A stretch of DNA of 64,000 bases from Arhodomonas sp052060015 (GCF_052060015.1 NZ_JBPODZ010000005.1:186001-250000), one strand, 5' to 3'. Numbered from the stretch's first letter, positions 33,248 to 42,649 are shown. Notes: a model not told the origin generated them from the letters alone. Numbers and translations are program-made.

Positions 33248-35875
33248 ATGAATACGCAATACCGTAAGCCCCTGCCGGGCACCGACCTCGACTACTTTGA
33301 CACCCGCGCCGCGGTGGAGGAAATCCAGCCCGGCGCCTATGACAGGCTCCCCTACACCGCCCGGGTGCTGGCGGAGAATCTCGTCCGCCGTTGCGACCCG
33401 GCCCTGCTGACCGACGCGCTCACCCAGATCATCGAGCGTCGGCGTGACCTGGACTTCCCCTGGTACCCGGCGCGGGTGGTCTGCCACGACATTCTTGGCC
33501 AGACCGCCCTGGTGGATCTGGCCGGGCTGCGCAACGCCATCGCCGAGAAGGGCGGTGAGCCGGCCAGGGTGAACCCGGTGGTGCCCACTCAGCTCATCGT
33601 CGATCACTCCCTGGCCGTTGAGTGCGGTGGTTACGATCCGGATGCGTTTCAGAAGAATCGCGAGATCGAGGACCGCCGCAACGAGGATCGCTTCCACTTC
33701 ATCGACTGGACCAAGAAGGCGTTCGACAACGTCGACGTCATCCCGCCCGGCAACGGCATCATGCACCAGATCAACTTGGAGAAGATGTCGCCGGTGGTGC
33801 AGGCCCGTGACGGCGTGGCCTTCCCCGACACCTGCGTCGGCACCGACAGCCATACCCCCCACGTGGATGCCTTGGGCGTGATCGCCATCGGCGTGGGCGG
33901 CCTGGAGGCGGAGAGTGTGATGCTCGGCCAGCCCTCCTACATGCGGTTGCCGGATATCGTCGGCGTGGAGCTCACCGGCCGGCCCCAGCCGGGCATCACC
34001 GCCACGGATATCGTTCTGGCGCTCACTGAGTTCCTGCGTAACGAGCGGGTGGTCTCCGCCTACCTGGAGTTCTTCGGCGAGGGGGCCGAGGCCCTGACCG
34101 TGGGCGACCGCGCCACCATCTCCAACATGACCCCGGAGTACGGCGCCACCGCGGCGATGTTCCACATCGATGGCCAGACCATCGACTACCTCCGGCTCAC
34201 GGGCCGCGAGGACGATCAAGTCCGGCTGGTGGAGACCTACGCCAAGGAGGCCGGCCTCTGGGCGGACGCGCTCAAGAGCGCCGAATACGAGCGCGTGCTC
34301 CGCTTCGACCTCTCCGCCGTGGAGCGGACCATGGCCGGCCCGTCGAATCCGCACCGGCGCTTGCCCACCCGGGCGCTCCACGAGCGGGGCATCGCGGTGG
34401 ACTACGACAAGGCCCTGGCCGAGGAGAAGCAGGGCCAGATGCCCGACGGCGCCGTGATCATCGCCGCCATCACCAGTTGCACCAACACCTCCAACCCGCG
34501 CAACGTGGTCGCCGCCGGGCTGCTGGCGAAGAAGGCCAACGAGATGGGCCTCACCCGTAAGCCCTGGGTGAAGACCTCGCTCGCGCCCGGCTCCAAGGCG
34601 GTGCAGCTCTACCTGGAGGAGTCCAGTCTGCTCGAGGAGTTGGAGGACCTCGGTTTCGGCATCGTCGGCTTCGCCTGCACCAGCTGCAACGGGATGTCCG
34701 GCGCGCTGGACCCGGAGATCCAGCAGGAGATTATCGACCGGGATCTGTACGCCACTGCGGTGCTTTCCGGCAACCGCAATTTCGACGGCCGGATCCACCC
34801 CTACGCCAAGCAGGCCTTCCTCGCCTCTCCGCCCCTGGTGGTGGCCTATGCCATCGCGGGTACGGTGCGCTTCGACATCGAGAAGGATGCGCTCGGTTAC
34901 GACAAGGCGGGCAAGCCGATCACCCTCAAGGACCTCTGGCCCTCGGACGAGGAGATCGACCGGATCGTGCGCGAGAGCGTGAAACCGGAACAGTTCCGCA
35001 ACGTCTACACGCCGATGTTCAACATCAAGGTGGAGAAGGGCGAGCAGGTCAGCCCCTTGTACGACTGGCGGCCCATGAGCACCTACATCCGCCGGCCCCC
35101 GTATTGGGAGGGCGATCTCGCCGACAAGCCCGCGCTCAAAGGCATGCGGCCGCTGGCAGTGCTGCCGGACAACATCACCACCGACCACCTCTCCCCCAGC
35201 AATGCCATCCTGCCGGACAGCGCGGCCGGCGAGTATCTCGCGAAGATGGGCCTGCCGGAGGAGGACTTCAACTCTTACGCGACCCACCGCGGCGATCACC
35301 TCACTGCCCAGCGCGCGACGCTGGCGAACCCCAAGCTCTTCAACGAAATGGTGCGTGATGACAACGGCGAGGTGCGTCAGGGCTCGCTGACCCGGCTGGA
35401 GCCGGAGGGCACGGTCATGCGGATGTGGGATGCCATCGAGACCTACCAGCAGCGCCGGCAGCCATTGATCATCATCGCCGGCGCCGACTATGGCCAGGGA
35501 TCATCGCGGGACTGGGCGGCCAAGGGCGTGCGCCTCGCAGGCGTGGAGGCCATCGTCGCCGAGGGCTTCGAGCGTATCCACCGCACCAATCTGGTGGGCA
35601 TGGGCGTGCTGCCGATGCAGTTCCAGGGGGGCACCAGCCGCAGGACCCTGGACATCGACGGCAGCGAGACCTATGACGTCCAGGGCGAGCCCGCGCCTGG
35701 CGGAACGCTGACCCTGGTGATCCATCGCCGGGATGGCAGCCGCGAGGACGTGCCGGTGACCTGTCGCCTGGACACCCAGGACGAGCTCAACACCTACAAC
35801 GCGGGCGGCATCCTCCAGCGTTTCGCCAAGGAGTTCATGGGCGAGAACACGGACCAGGAGGCGGCGACGCAATGA
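33248..35875 (+). CDS. acnD: Fe/S-dependent 2-methylcitrate dehydratase (AcnD)
   Basis: Aconitase-family enzyme that dehydrates 2-methylcitrate, in partnership with PrpF. 875 residues from ATG 33248 (MNTQYRKPLPGT, the AcnD N-terminus; an upstream in-frame ATG reads through the repeat units). The [4Fe-4S] ligands are in TSCTNTSNPRNVV and ACTSCNGMSG. PGNGIMHQINLE, GTDSHTPHVDALGVIAIGVG and the C-terminal swivelling domain (GADYGQGSSRDWAAKG) are all present. The prpF start overlaps its stop, the usual obligate pairing. Confidence 0.95.
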   Translation: MNTQYRKPLPGTDLDYFDTRAAVEEIQPGAYDRLPYTARVLAENLVRRCDPALLTDALTQIIERRRDLDFPWYPARVVCHDILGQTALVDLAGLRNAIAEKGGEPARVNPVVPTQLIVDHSLAVECGGYDPDAFQKNREIEDRRNEDRFHFIDWTKKAFDNVDVIPPGNGIMHQINLEKMSPVVQARDGVAFPDTCVGTDSHTPHVDALGVIAIGVGGLEAESVMLGQPSYMRLPDIVGVELTGRPQPGITATDIVLALTEFLRNERVVSAYLEFFGEGAEALTVGDRATISNMTPEYGATAAMFHIDGQTIDYLRLTGREDDQVRLVETYAKEAGLWADALKSAEYERVLRFDLSAVERTMAGPSNPHRRLPTRALHERGIAVDYDKALAEEKQGQMPDGAVIIAAITSCTNTSNPRNVVAAGLLAKKANEMGLTRKPWVKTSLAPGSKAVQLYLEESSLLEELEDLGFGIVGFACTSCNGMSGALDPEIQQEIIDRDLYATAVLSGNRNFDGRIHPYAKQAFLASPPLVVAYAIAGTVRFDIEKDALGYDKAGKPITLKDLWPSDEEIDRIVRESVKPEQFRNVYTPMFNIKVEKGEQVSPLYDWRPMSTYIRRPPYWEGDLADKPALKGMRPLAVLPDNITTDHLSPSNAILPDSAAGEYLAKMGLPEEDFNSYATHRGDHLTAQRATLANPKLFNEMVRDDNGEVRQGSLTRLEPEGTVMRMWDAIETYQQRRQPLIIIAGADYGQGSSRDWAAKGVRLAGVEAIVAEGFERIHRTNLVGMGVLPMQFQGGTSRRTLDIDGSETYDVQGEPAPGGTLTLVIHRRDGSREDVPVTCRLDTQDELNTYNAGGILQRFAKEFMGENTDQEAATQ

Positions 35876-37050
35876 GCCACGCACCACAGATCCGCATCCC
35901 GGCCACCTATATGCGCGGTGGCACCAGCAAGGGCGTGTTCTTCCGGCTGGATGAGCTGCCGGAGGCGGCGCAGCGGCCCGGGGCCGCCCGGGACAACCTG
36001 TTGCTGCGCGTCATCGGCAGCCCCGACCCCTATGGCAAGCACACCGACGGCATGGGTGGGGCCACCTCAAGCACCTCGAAAACGGTGATCCTGTCGAAGA
36101 GCGAAAGCCCTGATCACGATGTGGACTACCTATTCGGCCAGGTCGCCATCGACAAGCCCTTCATCGACTGGAGCGGCAATTGCGGGAACCTCACCGCCGC
36201 CGTGGGTGCCTTCGCCATCAACAACGGCCTGATCGATGCGGCGCGCATCCCGGCGAACGGGCACTGCACCGTGCGCATCTGGCAGGCGAACATCGAGAAG
36301 ACCATTATCGCCCACATCCCTGTCACCGACGGCGCGGTACAGGAAACCGGCGACTTCGAGCTCGACGGCGTGACCTTCCCGGCCGCCGAGATCCCCATCG
36401 AGTTCATGGACCCGGCGGACGGCGAGGGCGCCATCTTCCCCACCGGGAACATCGTGGATGATCTGGACGTGCCCGGCGTCGGGACGTTCCAGGCCACCAT
36501 GATCAACGCCGGTATCCCCACCATCTTCGTCAACGCCGCGGACCTCGGCTACACGGGTACCGAGCTCCAGGGCGCCATCAACGAAGACACCGAGGCCTTG
36601 GAGCGGTTCGAGACCATCCGTGCCCATGGCGGCGTGCGTATGGGCCTGTTCAATGAGGTGGCCGAGGCCGCGAGCCGCCAGCACACGCCCAAGATCGCCT
36701 TCGTGGCCCCACCGAAGGGTTATACGGCCTCCAGCGGCAAGGAGGTGAAGGCGGAAGATATCGACCTGCTTGTGCGGGCACTGTCCATGGGTAAGCTCCA
36801 CCACGCCATGATGGGTACGGCGGCCGTGGCCATCGCCACCGCCGCCGCCATCCCCGGCACGGTGGTGAATCGGGCGGCAGGTGGCGACGAGCGCAACTCG
36901 GTGCACTTCGGCCACCCCAGCGGTACCCTCCGCGTCGGCGCCGAGGCCCGACAGGTGGATGGTGCCTGGACGGTGGAGAAGGCCATCATGAGCCGCAGCG
37001 CCCGTATCCTCATGGAGGGCTGGGTCCGGGTGCCGGGGGATGCCTTCTGA
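35872..37050 (+). CDS. prpF: 2-Methylaconitate cis-trans isomerase
   Basis: Cofactor-free isomerase acting with AcnD to give the aconitate isomer for rehydration. 392 residues in the two-lobed PrpF/diaminopimelate-epimerase-like fold. Signatures: PATYMRGGTSKGVFF, GMGGATSSTSKTVILS, DWSGNCGNLTAAVGAFAI and the late GTVVNRAAGG. Four-base ATGA overlap with acnD. Confidence 0.96.
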   Translation: MSHAPQIRIPATYMRGGTSKGVFFRLDELPEAAQRPGAARDNLLLRVIGSPDPYGKHTDGMGGATSSTSKTVILSKSESPDHDVDYLFGQVAIDKPFIDWSGNCGNLTAAVGAFAINNGLIDAARIPANGHCTVRIWQANIEKTIIAHIPVTDGAVQETGDFELDGVTFPAAEIPIEFMDPADGEGAIFPTGNIVDDLDVPGVGTFQATMINAGIPTIFVNAADLGYTGTELQGAINEDTEALERFETIRAHGGVRMGLFNEVAEAASRQHTPKIAFVAPPKGYTASSGKEVKAEDIDLLVRALSMGKLHHAMMGTAAVAIATAAAIPGTVVNRAAGGDERNSVHFGHPSGTLRVGAEARQVDGAWTVEKAIMSRSARILMEGWVRVPGDAF

Positions 37051-37158
37051 ACGCGATCCAGTAAGCCGGCTTGGAGGGCGTCGGGTCAAAGATTGTGCGG
37101 CTCGTCGCCTGCCACGGAAAACCCCGGCCCCCATGATGCGCGGCGGGGCGGTTGCCGA

Positions 37159-37332
37159 TCAGGCCGCATCCAGCCGCCGCGCCGCCTCCTCAAGGTCTCG
37201 GTATGGGCCGCCCGTATAGTCCTTGCACTCACCCCCATGGGGTTTAGAGTCCCGGTAAGCGCCGCCAAGGAATACCCAGGGAGACTGGCTTTGTCAGCGT
37301 CGCCACAGCACCCACTGATCGTCATCGATCAT
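37159..37332 (-). pseudogene. 58-codon frame with one in-frame TGA (possible small-gene remnant)
   Basis: In the 317-bp gap between prpF and prpD the minus strand reads MIDDDQWVLWRR, a TGA, then QSQSPWVFLGGAYRDSKPHG, GECKDYTGGPYRDLEEAARR and LDAA before a stop. The composition (Trp, Gly, charged and aromatic mix, repeated GGxYRD) looks protein-like. There is no ribosome site at the ATG. Alternatives are chance, a frameshift remnant or, least likely, UGA read-through. I do not recognise a family. Confidence 0.25.
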
Positions 37333-37367
37333 GGGCGCGGCACGCCAACGCGGACGGAGGAGACATC

Positions 37368-38810
37368 ATGAGCAGCACTGGCCCGGCCACTCGTCGCGAC
37401 TACGACCAACCCCTGAAGGACATCGCCGAGTACGTGGTCAACACGGAGATCACGTCGAAGGAGGCCTACGAGACCGCCCGCTACGACCTGATGGACACCC
37501 TCGCCTGCGGGATGCTGGCGCTGCAGTACCCGGCCTGTACCAAGCTGTTGGGGCCGGTGGTGGAGGGGGCGGACATGCCGGGTGGCGTGAAGGTGCCGGG
37601 TACGCCCTACCGGCTGGACCCGGTGACCGCCGCCTGGAACATCGGCGCCATGGTCCGCTGGCTGGACTTCAACGACACCTGGCTGGCCGCGGAGTGGAAC
37701 CACCCCTCGGACAACCTGGGTGCCCTGTTGGCGCTCTCCGATCACCTCTCCCGCCGTGCTGTGGCCGAGGGCCGTGAGCCCATGACCGTGGGCGATCTGC
37801 TCACCGCCATGATCAAGGCCCACGAGATCCAGGGTATCATCGGCCTGGAGAACAGCTTCAACCGCGTGGGCCTGGACCACGTGATGCTGGTGCGCATCGC
37901 CTCGGCCTGCGTGTCCATGGGCCTGCTCGGCGGGGACGTGGACGACGTGACCAACGTGGCCTCCCATGCCTTCATCGACGGCTCCGCCCTGCGCGCCTAC
38001 CGCCACGCCCCCCAGGCCGGCCCCCGCAAGAGCTGGGCGGCCGGCGACGCCTCGGGGCGGGGCCTGCGGTTGGCGCTCATCGTCGAAACCGGCGAGATCG
38101 GTTATCCGAAGGCGCTGTCGGCGCCCACCTGGGGCTTCCAGGACGTCCTCTTCGGCGGCAACGAGCTGCGCTTCAGCCGTGGCTATGGCAGCTACGTGAT
38201 GGAGAACATCCTCTTCAAGCTCTCCTTCCCGGCGGAGTTCCATGCCCAGACCGCGGCCGAGGCGGCGATGACCCTGCACCCGGAGGTACGCGAGCGCATC
38301 GACGACATCGATAAGCTGGTCATCGAGACCCAGGAGGCGGGGGTGCGGATCATCGACAAGACCGGCCCCCTGAACAACCCCGCCGACCGCGATCACTGCA
38401 TCCAGTACATGGTGGCCGTGCCGCTGATCTTCGGCCGCCTCACCGCCGATGACTACGAGGACGACGTCGCCACGGATCCCCGCATCGACGCCCTGCGCGG
38501 GAAGATGGAGGTCCGGGAGAACGAGCAATTCACCAAGGACTACTTCGATCCGGACAAGCGGGCCATCGGCAACGCGGTGCAGGTATTCTTCACCGACGGC
38601 AGCGCCACCGAGCGGGTCGCCGTGGACTACCCCATCGGCCATCGCCGACGCCGTGATGCGGGTATCCCGGTGCTCCTCGACAAGTTCGAGAAGGCACTCG
38701 CCACCCGCTTCGCCCCCAAGCAGGTCGGCCGTATCCTAGACGTCTGCGGCGAACCCCAGCGGCTCGAGGCCATGCCGGTACACGAGTTCGTGGATCTCTG
38801 GGCGCTGTAA
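37368..38810 (+). CDS. prpD: 2-Methylcitrate dehydratase PrpD
   Basis: Fe/S-independent MmgE/PrpD-family dehydratase. 480 residues. DYDQPLKDIAEYVVNTEI, ARYDLMDTLACGMLAL, RWLDFNDTWLAAEWNHPSDN and PLNNPADRDHCIQYMVAVPL are PrpD signatures. The cluster thus has two routes for methylcitrate dehydration, as in Pseudomonas aeruginosa. A 317-bp gap separates it from prpF, so it may have its own promoter. GGAGGAGA precedes the ATG. Confidence 0.96.
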   Translation: MSSTGPATRRDYDQPLKDIAEYVVNTEITSKEAYETARYDLMDTLACGMLALQYPACTKLLGPVVEGADMPGGVKVPGTPYRLDPVTAAWNIGAMVRWLDFNDTWLAAEWNHPSDNLGALLALSDHLSRRAVAEGREPMTVGDLLTAMIKAHEIQGIIGLENSFNRVGLDHVMLVRIASACVSMGLLGGDVDDVTNVASHAFIDGSALRAYRHAPQAGPRKSWAAGDASGRGLRLALIVETGEIGYPKALSAPTWGFQDVLFGGNELRFSRGYGSYVMENILFKLSFPAEFHAQTAAEAAMTLHPEVRERIDDIDKLVIETQEAGVRIIDKTGPLNNPADRDHCIQYMVAVPLIFGRLTADDYEDDVATDPRIDALRGKMEVRENEQFTKDYFDPDKRAIGNAVQVFFTDGSATERVAVDYPIGHRRRRDAGIPVLLDKFEKALATRFAPKQVGRILDVCGEPQRLEAMPVHEFVDLWAL

Positions 38811-38821
38811 GGTGCGGTTGC

Positions 38822-38844
38822 GCGCACGCGCTATCGGCGTGCGC
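38822..38844 (+). terminator. Hairpin after prpD
   Basis: GCGCACGC-GCTATCG-GCGTGCGC, a perfect 8-bp stem 11 bp after the prpD stop. No U-run follows (CTCGCTCGG), so it is a weak terminator or a 3'-end stabiliser. Confidence 0.45.
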
Positions 38845-38985
38845 CTCGCTCGGCAGCGGTGGCCGGGTCAGTCCTCCGCCCATAGCCGCAGGAGGTTGCT
38901 GCGGGGCTTCAAGATCAGGGGCCGGTGTGCCCTAGCTGGAAGAGGTTGTAGCGCGCCTGCCGTCTAGTCGTAACGGATGCCCCTC

Positions 38986-39777
38986 TCAGGTCAGATTGCG
39001 ACGCCAGCGTCGCTCGATGGTGTCCAGCTCGGTGGCACCGTAGACGGCGGCATCGTGTTCGCCGTAGTACGCCCATAGTTGATCGCCGAGATCGAAGTGC
39101 CACCACTCGCTCGGTAGGTTCGTGAACCCCTGCGAACGCATGACGTCGTGGAGCAGCCGGCGATTGTCGCGTGCGCGCCGCTGTTGCGGTGTCGGTGATG
39201 TCAGGCGCTCGAGGAAGTCGGTATGGGAGGCCGGCAGTGCCTCGTCGAACAGCGTCCCCATATCCAGGGGCAGACCATCCGCGCCGCAGACCGTGACGTC
39301 CACGGCCCCCCCGGTGAGATGGGGGCTCGGGGCCTCCGGGTCGGTACTAGGGAGCGCGACGAACTCCCGCGTGCGGCTGTGCAGCTGCTCTTCCGTCTGT
39401 TCCGGGTCTTGTTGGCGGATCGTCTCGTAGAGGGTATCGAACAGATGGCGCTGGACCCGCCACGGCCGCCAGCCGTCGAGCACCAACAACGAGAGGCCCT
39501 CGGGCAGTGCCCGGGCGGCGGCAACAAGCGCGTGATAGACCCCCTCGCGGACGAAGCACTCCGGCACGGCCCCCGGGATCCCCAGCCGGGCGTATACGGG
39601 ATAGACCTTGATCGATCCCGGAGCGAGGCTCACCGGGACCAGTTGCTCGCCGTTGTCCCGGATCGGCCGTTTCGCCAGCCCCTCCCAGTCCGGGTCGGGA
39701 GCACTCGGGACAGGGGGGAGGGCCATGGAATCGGAGGAATGCTGATGATGCATGGGGTCAACCAAAGTCGAAGGCAT
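38986..39777 (-). CDS. D-Ala-D-Ala dipeptidase (M15 family, VanX/DdpX-like)
   Basis: Zinc D,D-dipeptidase that splits free D-Ala-D-Ala. Up to 263 residues. M15D motifs: LLVLDGWRPWRVQRHLFDTL, the zinc-site SPHLTGGAVDVTVCG (His and Asp) and PSEWWHFDLGDQ with catalytic Glu and zinc His. No signal peptide, so cytoplasmic, like DdpX. The start is uncertain: ATG 39777 overlaps dctM by 20 bases, while ATG 39753 and 39726 are alternatives; none has a clear ribosome site. Its tight link to the TRAP genes suggests import and cleavage of a dipeptide. Confidence 0.85.
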   Translation of the reverse strand: MPSTLVDPMHHQHSSDSMALPPVPSAPDPDWEGLAKRPIRDNGEQLVPVSLAPGSIKVYPVYARLGIPGAVPECFVREGVYHALVAAARALPEGLSLLVLDGWRPWRVQRHLFDTLYETIRQQDPEQTEEQLHSRTREFVALPSTDPEAPSPHLTGGAVDVTVCGADGLPLDMGTLFDEALPASHTDFLERLTSPTPQQRRARDNRRLLHDVMRSQGFTNLPSEWWHFDLGDQLWAYYGEHDAAVYGATELDTIERRWRRNLT

Positions 39778-41041
39778 GCGGCAGGGTGGTCGTGATCGGC
39801 GGGACGAGGATGATGATCACCAGCGCGATCAGTGCCGTGACGACGAACGGCCAGATCGTGCGGAACAGATCCACCAGGGGGACATCACCGACGGCCGACA
39901 CCACGTAGACGCAGGCCCCCATGGGCGGCGTGATCAGGGCGATGGTGATATTGAGCGTGATCACGATACCGAAGTGGAACGGATCGATGCCCGCAACCGC
40001 AGCGATGGGCGCGAACACCGGCGTGAGCAATACCAGTGCCCCGATCTCCTCCATGAACATGCCGATCAGGAAGGTGATCGCGCTCAGCACCAGCAGCACC
40101 ATGACCGGGCTCTCCGCGAAACCGAGCACGACCTCGGCGAACTGCTGGGGCACCTGCTGGCGTGACAGCAGCCAACCGATTACGGCTGCCGCACCGATGA
40201 TGACGAAGATCACGCTCGTCAGGCGCGCGCAATCGGCGATCGCCACGCCAATACGCCGCGGGCCGAGCTCGCGGGTAATGACGAGACCCGCGAGGACGAC
40301 ATAGGCGACGGCGAGCGCACCGGATTCGGTGGGCGTGACCACGCCGGAGATGATCCCGCCAAGGATGATCACCGGCGCCAGCAACGCCGGTACGGAGTAC
40401 CGCACGGCATGCAGCACCTCGCCCGCCGACGGTCGGGCGCCCGGCGCATAGCCCTGGCGGGTGGCATGCAGCCAGTTCAGGCCCATGAACGCCGCCGCCA
40501 GCACCAGGCCGGGCAGGATACCGGCGACGAACAGGCCGCCGATCGAGGTCCCCGTCATGGTTCCGTACAGGATCATGAAGATCGACGGGGGCACGATGGG
40601 ACCGATCAGCGAGCTGCCCGCGGTCAGGCCGGCGGCATATGCGCGGCTGAACCCATCCTTTTCCATCGCCGGGATCAGGATCGAGCCGAGTGCCGACGAA
40701 TCCGCTACCGCCGAGCCGTTGACCCCGGCGAAGGCAACGCTGCCGACGATGTTCACGTAACCGAGCCCGCCGCGCAGGTAACCGACAGCGGCACGGCAGA
40801 GTACCAGCAGGCGATCCGTAAGACCGCTGTGATTCATTAACGTGCCAGCGAGGATGAAGAACGGAATCGCCATCAGCGTGAACACGTCGATGCCACTGAA
40901 AAACTGCTGAATGGCGATACGCAGCAGGCTCATATCGCCGATCCAGACAAAGCCCGTCAGGGCCGCCGCCAGCAGGGCGATGAACAGCGGCGTGCCGATC
41001 ACCATCAGCAGCACGAAGGTGCCCAGCATGGCCCAGGTCAT
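39758..41041 (-). CDS. dctM: TRAP transporter large permease (DctM)
   Basis: Twelve-segment membrane subunit of a tripartite ATP-independent periplasmic transporter, driven by a Na+ or H+ gradient. 427 residues. DctM signatures: GVNGSAVADSSALGSILIPA, YAAGLTAGSSLIGPIVPPSI, LITPPMGACVYVVSAVGDVP. It overlaps dctQ by ATGA and the dipeptidase start. Substrate is unknown; the neighbouring dipeptidase points to a peptide or a D-amino-acid compound. Confidence 0.94.
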   Translation of the reverse strand: MTWAMLGTFVLLMVIGTPLFIALLAAALTGFVWIGDMSLLRIAIQQFFSGIDVFTLMAIPFFILAGTLMNHSGLTDRLLVLCRAAVGYLRGGLGYVNIVGSVAFAGVNGSAVADSSALGSILIPAMEKDGFSRAYAAGLTAGSSLIGPIVPPSIFMILYGTMTGTSIGGLFVAGILPGLVLAAAFMGLNWLHATRQGYAPGARPSAGEVLHAVRYSVPALLAPVIILGGIISGVVTPTESGALAVAYVVLAGLVITRELGPRRIGVAIADCARLTSVIFVIIGAAAVIGWLLSRQQVPQQFAEVVLGFAESPVMVLLVLSAITFLIGMFMEEIGALVLLTPVFAPIAAVAGIDPFHFGIVITLNITIALITPPMGACVYVVSAVGDVPLVDLFRTIWPFVVTALIALVIIILVPPITTTLPHAFDFG

Positions 41042-41556
41042 ACCGGTGCCCTGCCCCTCGTCCGCTCCGGTAGCGCCGGCCCGGCGATCTGTACCAGGAG
41101 ATACTGGATCAGCATCAGCCCCATGCCCACGGGGATGGAAGCGGTCGGGATGGTTCGCGGGATATTCAGGGCCAGCGTGCTCATGGCCCAGATCTTCTGC
41201 GCGTAGTACGCGCCCATCACCGTCATGAAACCGAGCACCGCGATTACGACGATACGGCGGGCGAGGTCGACGACGCGGGCAACCCCCGCCGGCAGGGCGT
41301 CGACAACGATATCGATCTGCATGTGTTCACCGCGGCGCAGCGCGGCCGCGCCCGCCAGCATCACCGCCCAGATCAGGGCATAGCGGGCCAGCTCATCCAC
41401 CCAGATGGGCGATGCGGCGAAACCGTAGCGCGTCACGATGCCGAACAGAACGACACCGATATTGACGGCAAGGCACAAAGCGGCCGCCCAGGTGCTCAGG
41501 ACCTCGATCCCATGCACCCCGGCGGCCGCCCGGGCACGTACGGCGCCCAGTGTCAC
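41038..41556 (-). CDS. dctQ: TRAP transporter small permease (DctQ)
   Basis: Four-TM subunit, 172 residues, translated from a GTG that overlaps the dctP stop (GTGA). Segments near residues 20-40, 58-75, 95-112 and 138-158; the family feature WVDELARYALIWAVMLAGAAALRRGEH is seen in two parts (WVDELARYALIW and AALRRGEHMQIDI). Works with DctM next to it. Confidence 0.92.
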   Translation of the reverse strand: MTLGAVRARAAAGVHGIEVLSTWAAALCLAVNIGVVLFGIVTRYGFAASPIWVDELARYALIWAVMLAGAAALRRGEHMQIDIVVDALPAGVARVVDLARRIVVIAVLGFMTVMGAYYAQKIWAMSTLALNIPRTIPTASIPVGMGLMLIQYLLVQIAGPALPERTRGRAPV

Positions 41557-42602
41557 GAACCGTCGCCCATCCGTGCCGCCTCGTTGGCGCTATCCTTCGC
41601 GAGGTCGATCCACTTCTGATCGATCTTCCCGGCGAGCCACTCCATGTACGCGGGCTGGCCGTGTTCACGGAACGCGGCCATTTCCTCCTCATTCGGATAG
41701 TAGACCTCGACACCCGCGTCCTTGATCGTGTTGACCCGCTCCTGGACCTTCGCCTCGACCCAGATGCGGTTGATGACATTGGCATCGTGCGCCGCCTGGC
41801 GGATCGCGTCCTGATGCGCCTCGGCCAGGCCATCCATCCAGGCGCCATTGATCACGAGGAACTGCATGGAGTACTGGATGTTGGCCATGGTCATGTAATC
41901 CTGCACCTCCTGCAGGCTGCCGATCAGGATGTACATGGGCGGATTCATCTGACCATCGGCGACGCCGGTCTTGAGCGCGGTATAGACCTCGGTCCACGGC
42001 ACCGGCGTACCACTGGCACCGAACGCCTCATACAGCGCGACCTGGCTTTCGTCCATCGCGCGGAACTTGAGGCCTTCAAAGTCTTCCGGGGAACGGATCG
42101 GCCGCTCCGAGTTCGTGAACGCCAGGAATCCGCCCTCCTCGACGGCCTCCAGGAGATAGGCGCCGGTACGCTCATGGAATGCGTCGGTCGCCTCCTGCCA
42201 GTATTCGCTGTCCTCGTAGAACCAGTGCGCCGATTTGAAGTCCTCGAACATGAACGGCGCATTCCCGGCGAAGATCTCCGGGAACACCGACTGCATGCCG
42301 GCAAGCGAAGCGACGTTGATCATCGGGCCGGTCATGACCTGCTCCATCCGATCGGATTCCTTGCCGAGCTCGCTGTTCGGATAGAGCTTGATCTCGATGG
42401 CGCCGGTGGTACGCAGCTCCACCAGCTTCTTGAAGTTCGACGCGAAGCGATGAACGGCGTTCTTCTCGACCTCCGGCGGGCCGTTGTAGGACATATTGAT
42501 GGTCGTGGACTCGGCCGCGGCGACGTTTACGGTAAGCGCGGTCGCAAGCGTGGTGGCGGCCATCAGTCCGGCCATGCGGATGAAGCGACGGATGGATGTC
42601 AT
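41553..42602 (-). CDS. dctP: TRAP transporter solute-binding protein (DctP)
   Basis: Periplasmic receptor, 349 residues from ATG 42602 (SD GGGGAGG). A signal peptide ends near AAAE (MAATTLATALTVNVAAAE). Family features are PNSELGKESDRMEQVMTG, FEGLKFRAMDESQVALYEAF with the ligand-carboxylate Arg, and GTPVPWTEVYTALKTGVADG. First gene of a dctPQM-dipeptidase operon; a palindrome overlapping its probable promoter lies 31 bp upstream. Confidence 0.93.
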   Translation of the reverse strand: MTSIRRFIRMAGLMAATTLATALTVNVAAAESTTINMSYNGPPEVEKNAVHRFASNFKKLVELRTTGAIEIKLYPNSELGKESDRMEQVMTGPMINVASLAGMQSVFPEIFAGNAPFMFEDFKSAHWFYEDSEYWQEATDAFHERTGAYLLEAVEEGGFLAFTNSERPIRSPEDFEGLKFRAMDESQVALYEAFGASGTPVPWTEVYTALKTGVADGQMNPPMYILIGSLQEVQDYMTMANIQYSMQFLVINGAWMDGLAEAHQDAIRQAAHDANVINRIWVEAKVQERVNTIKDAGVEVYYPNEEEMAAFREHGQPAYMEWLAGKIDQKWIDLAKDSANEAARMGDGS

Positions 42603-42632
42603 GATTTGCCTCCCCTGTACGGTTCTTGTTCG

Positions 42633-42649
42633 GCGCGTGTGACACGCGC
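42633..42649. promoter_or_regulatory. 17-bp palindrome at the TRAP operon promoter
   Basis: GCGCGTGT-G-ACACGCGC is a perfect 8-1-8 dyad 31 bp before dctP. On the minus strand a TTGAGC -35-like element overlaps its upstream edge, so a repressor bound here would block the promoter. The regulator gene is not adjacent. The 292-bp gap to djlA also holds a hairpin GGCCGT-CATGA-ACGGCC (42744-42760) and no gene. Confidence 0.5.

Noticed and set aside
37159..37332. Selenoprotein with UGA as selenocysteine
   Set aside because: No SECIS-like hairpin is evident directly after the TGA, no ribosome site precedes the ATG, and no known selenoprotein family is recognised.
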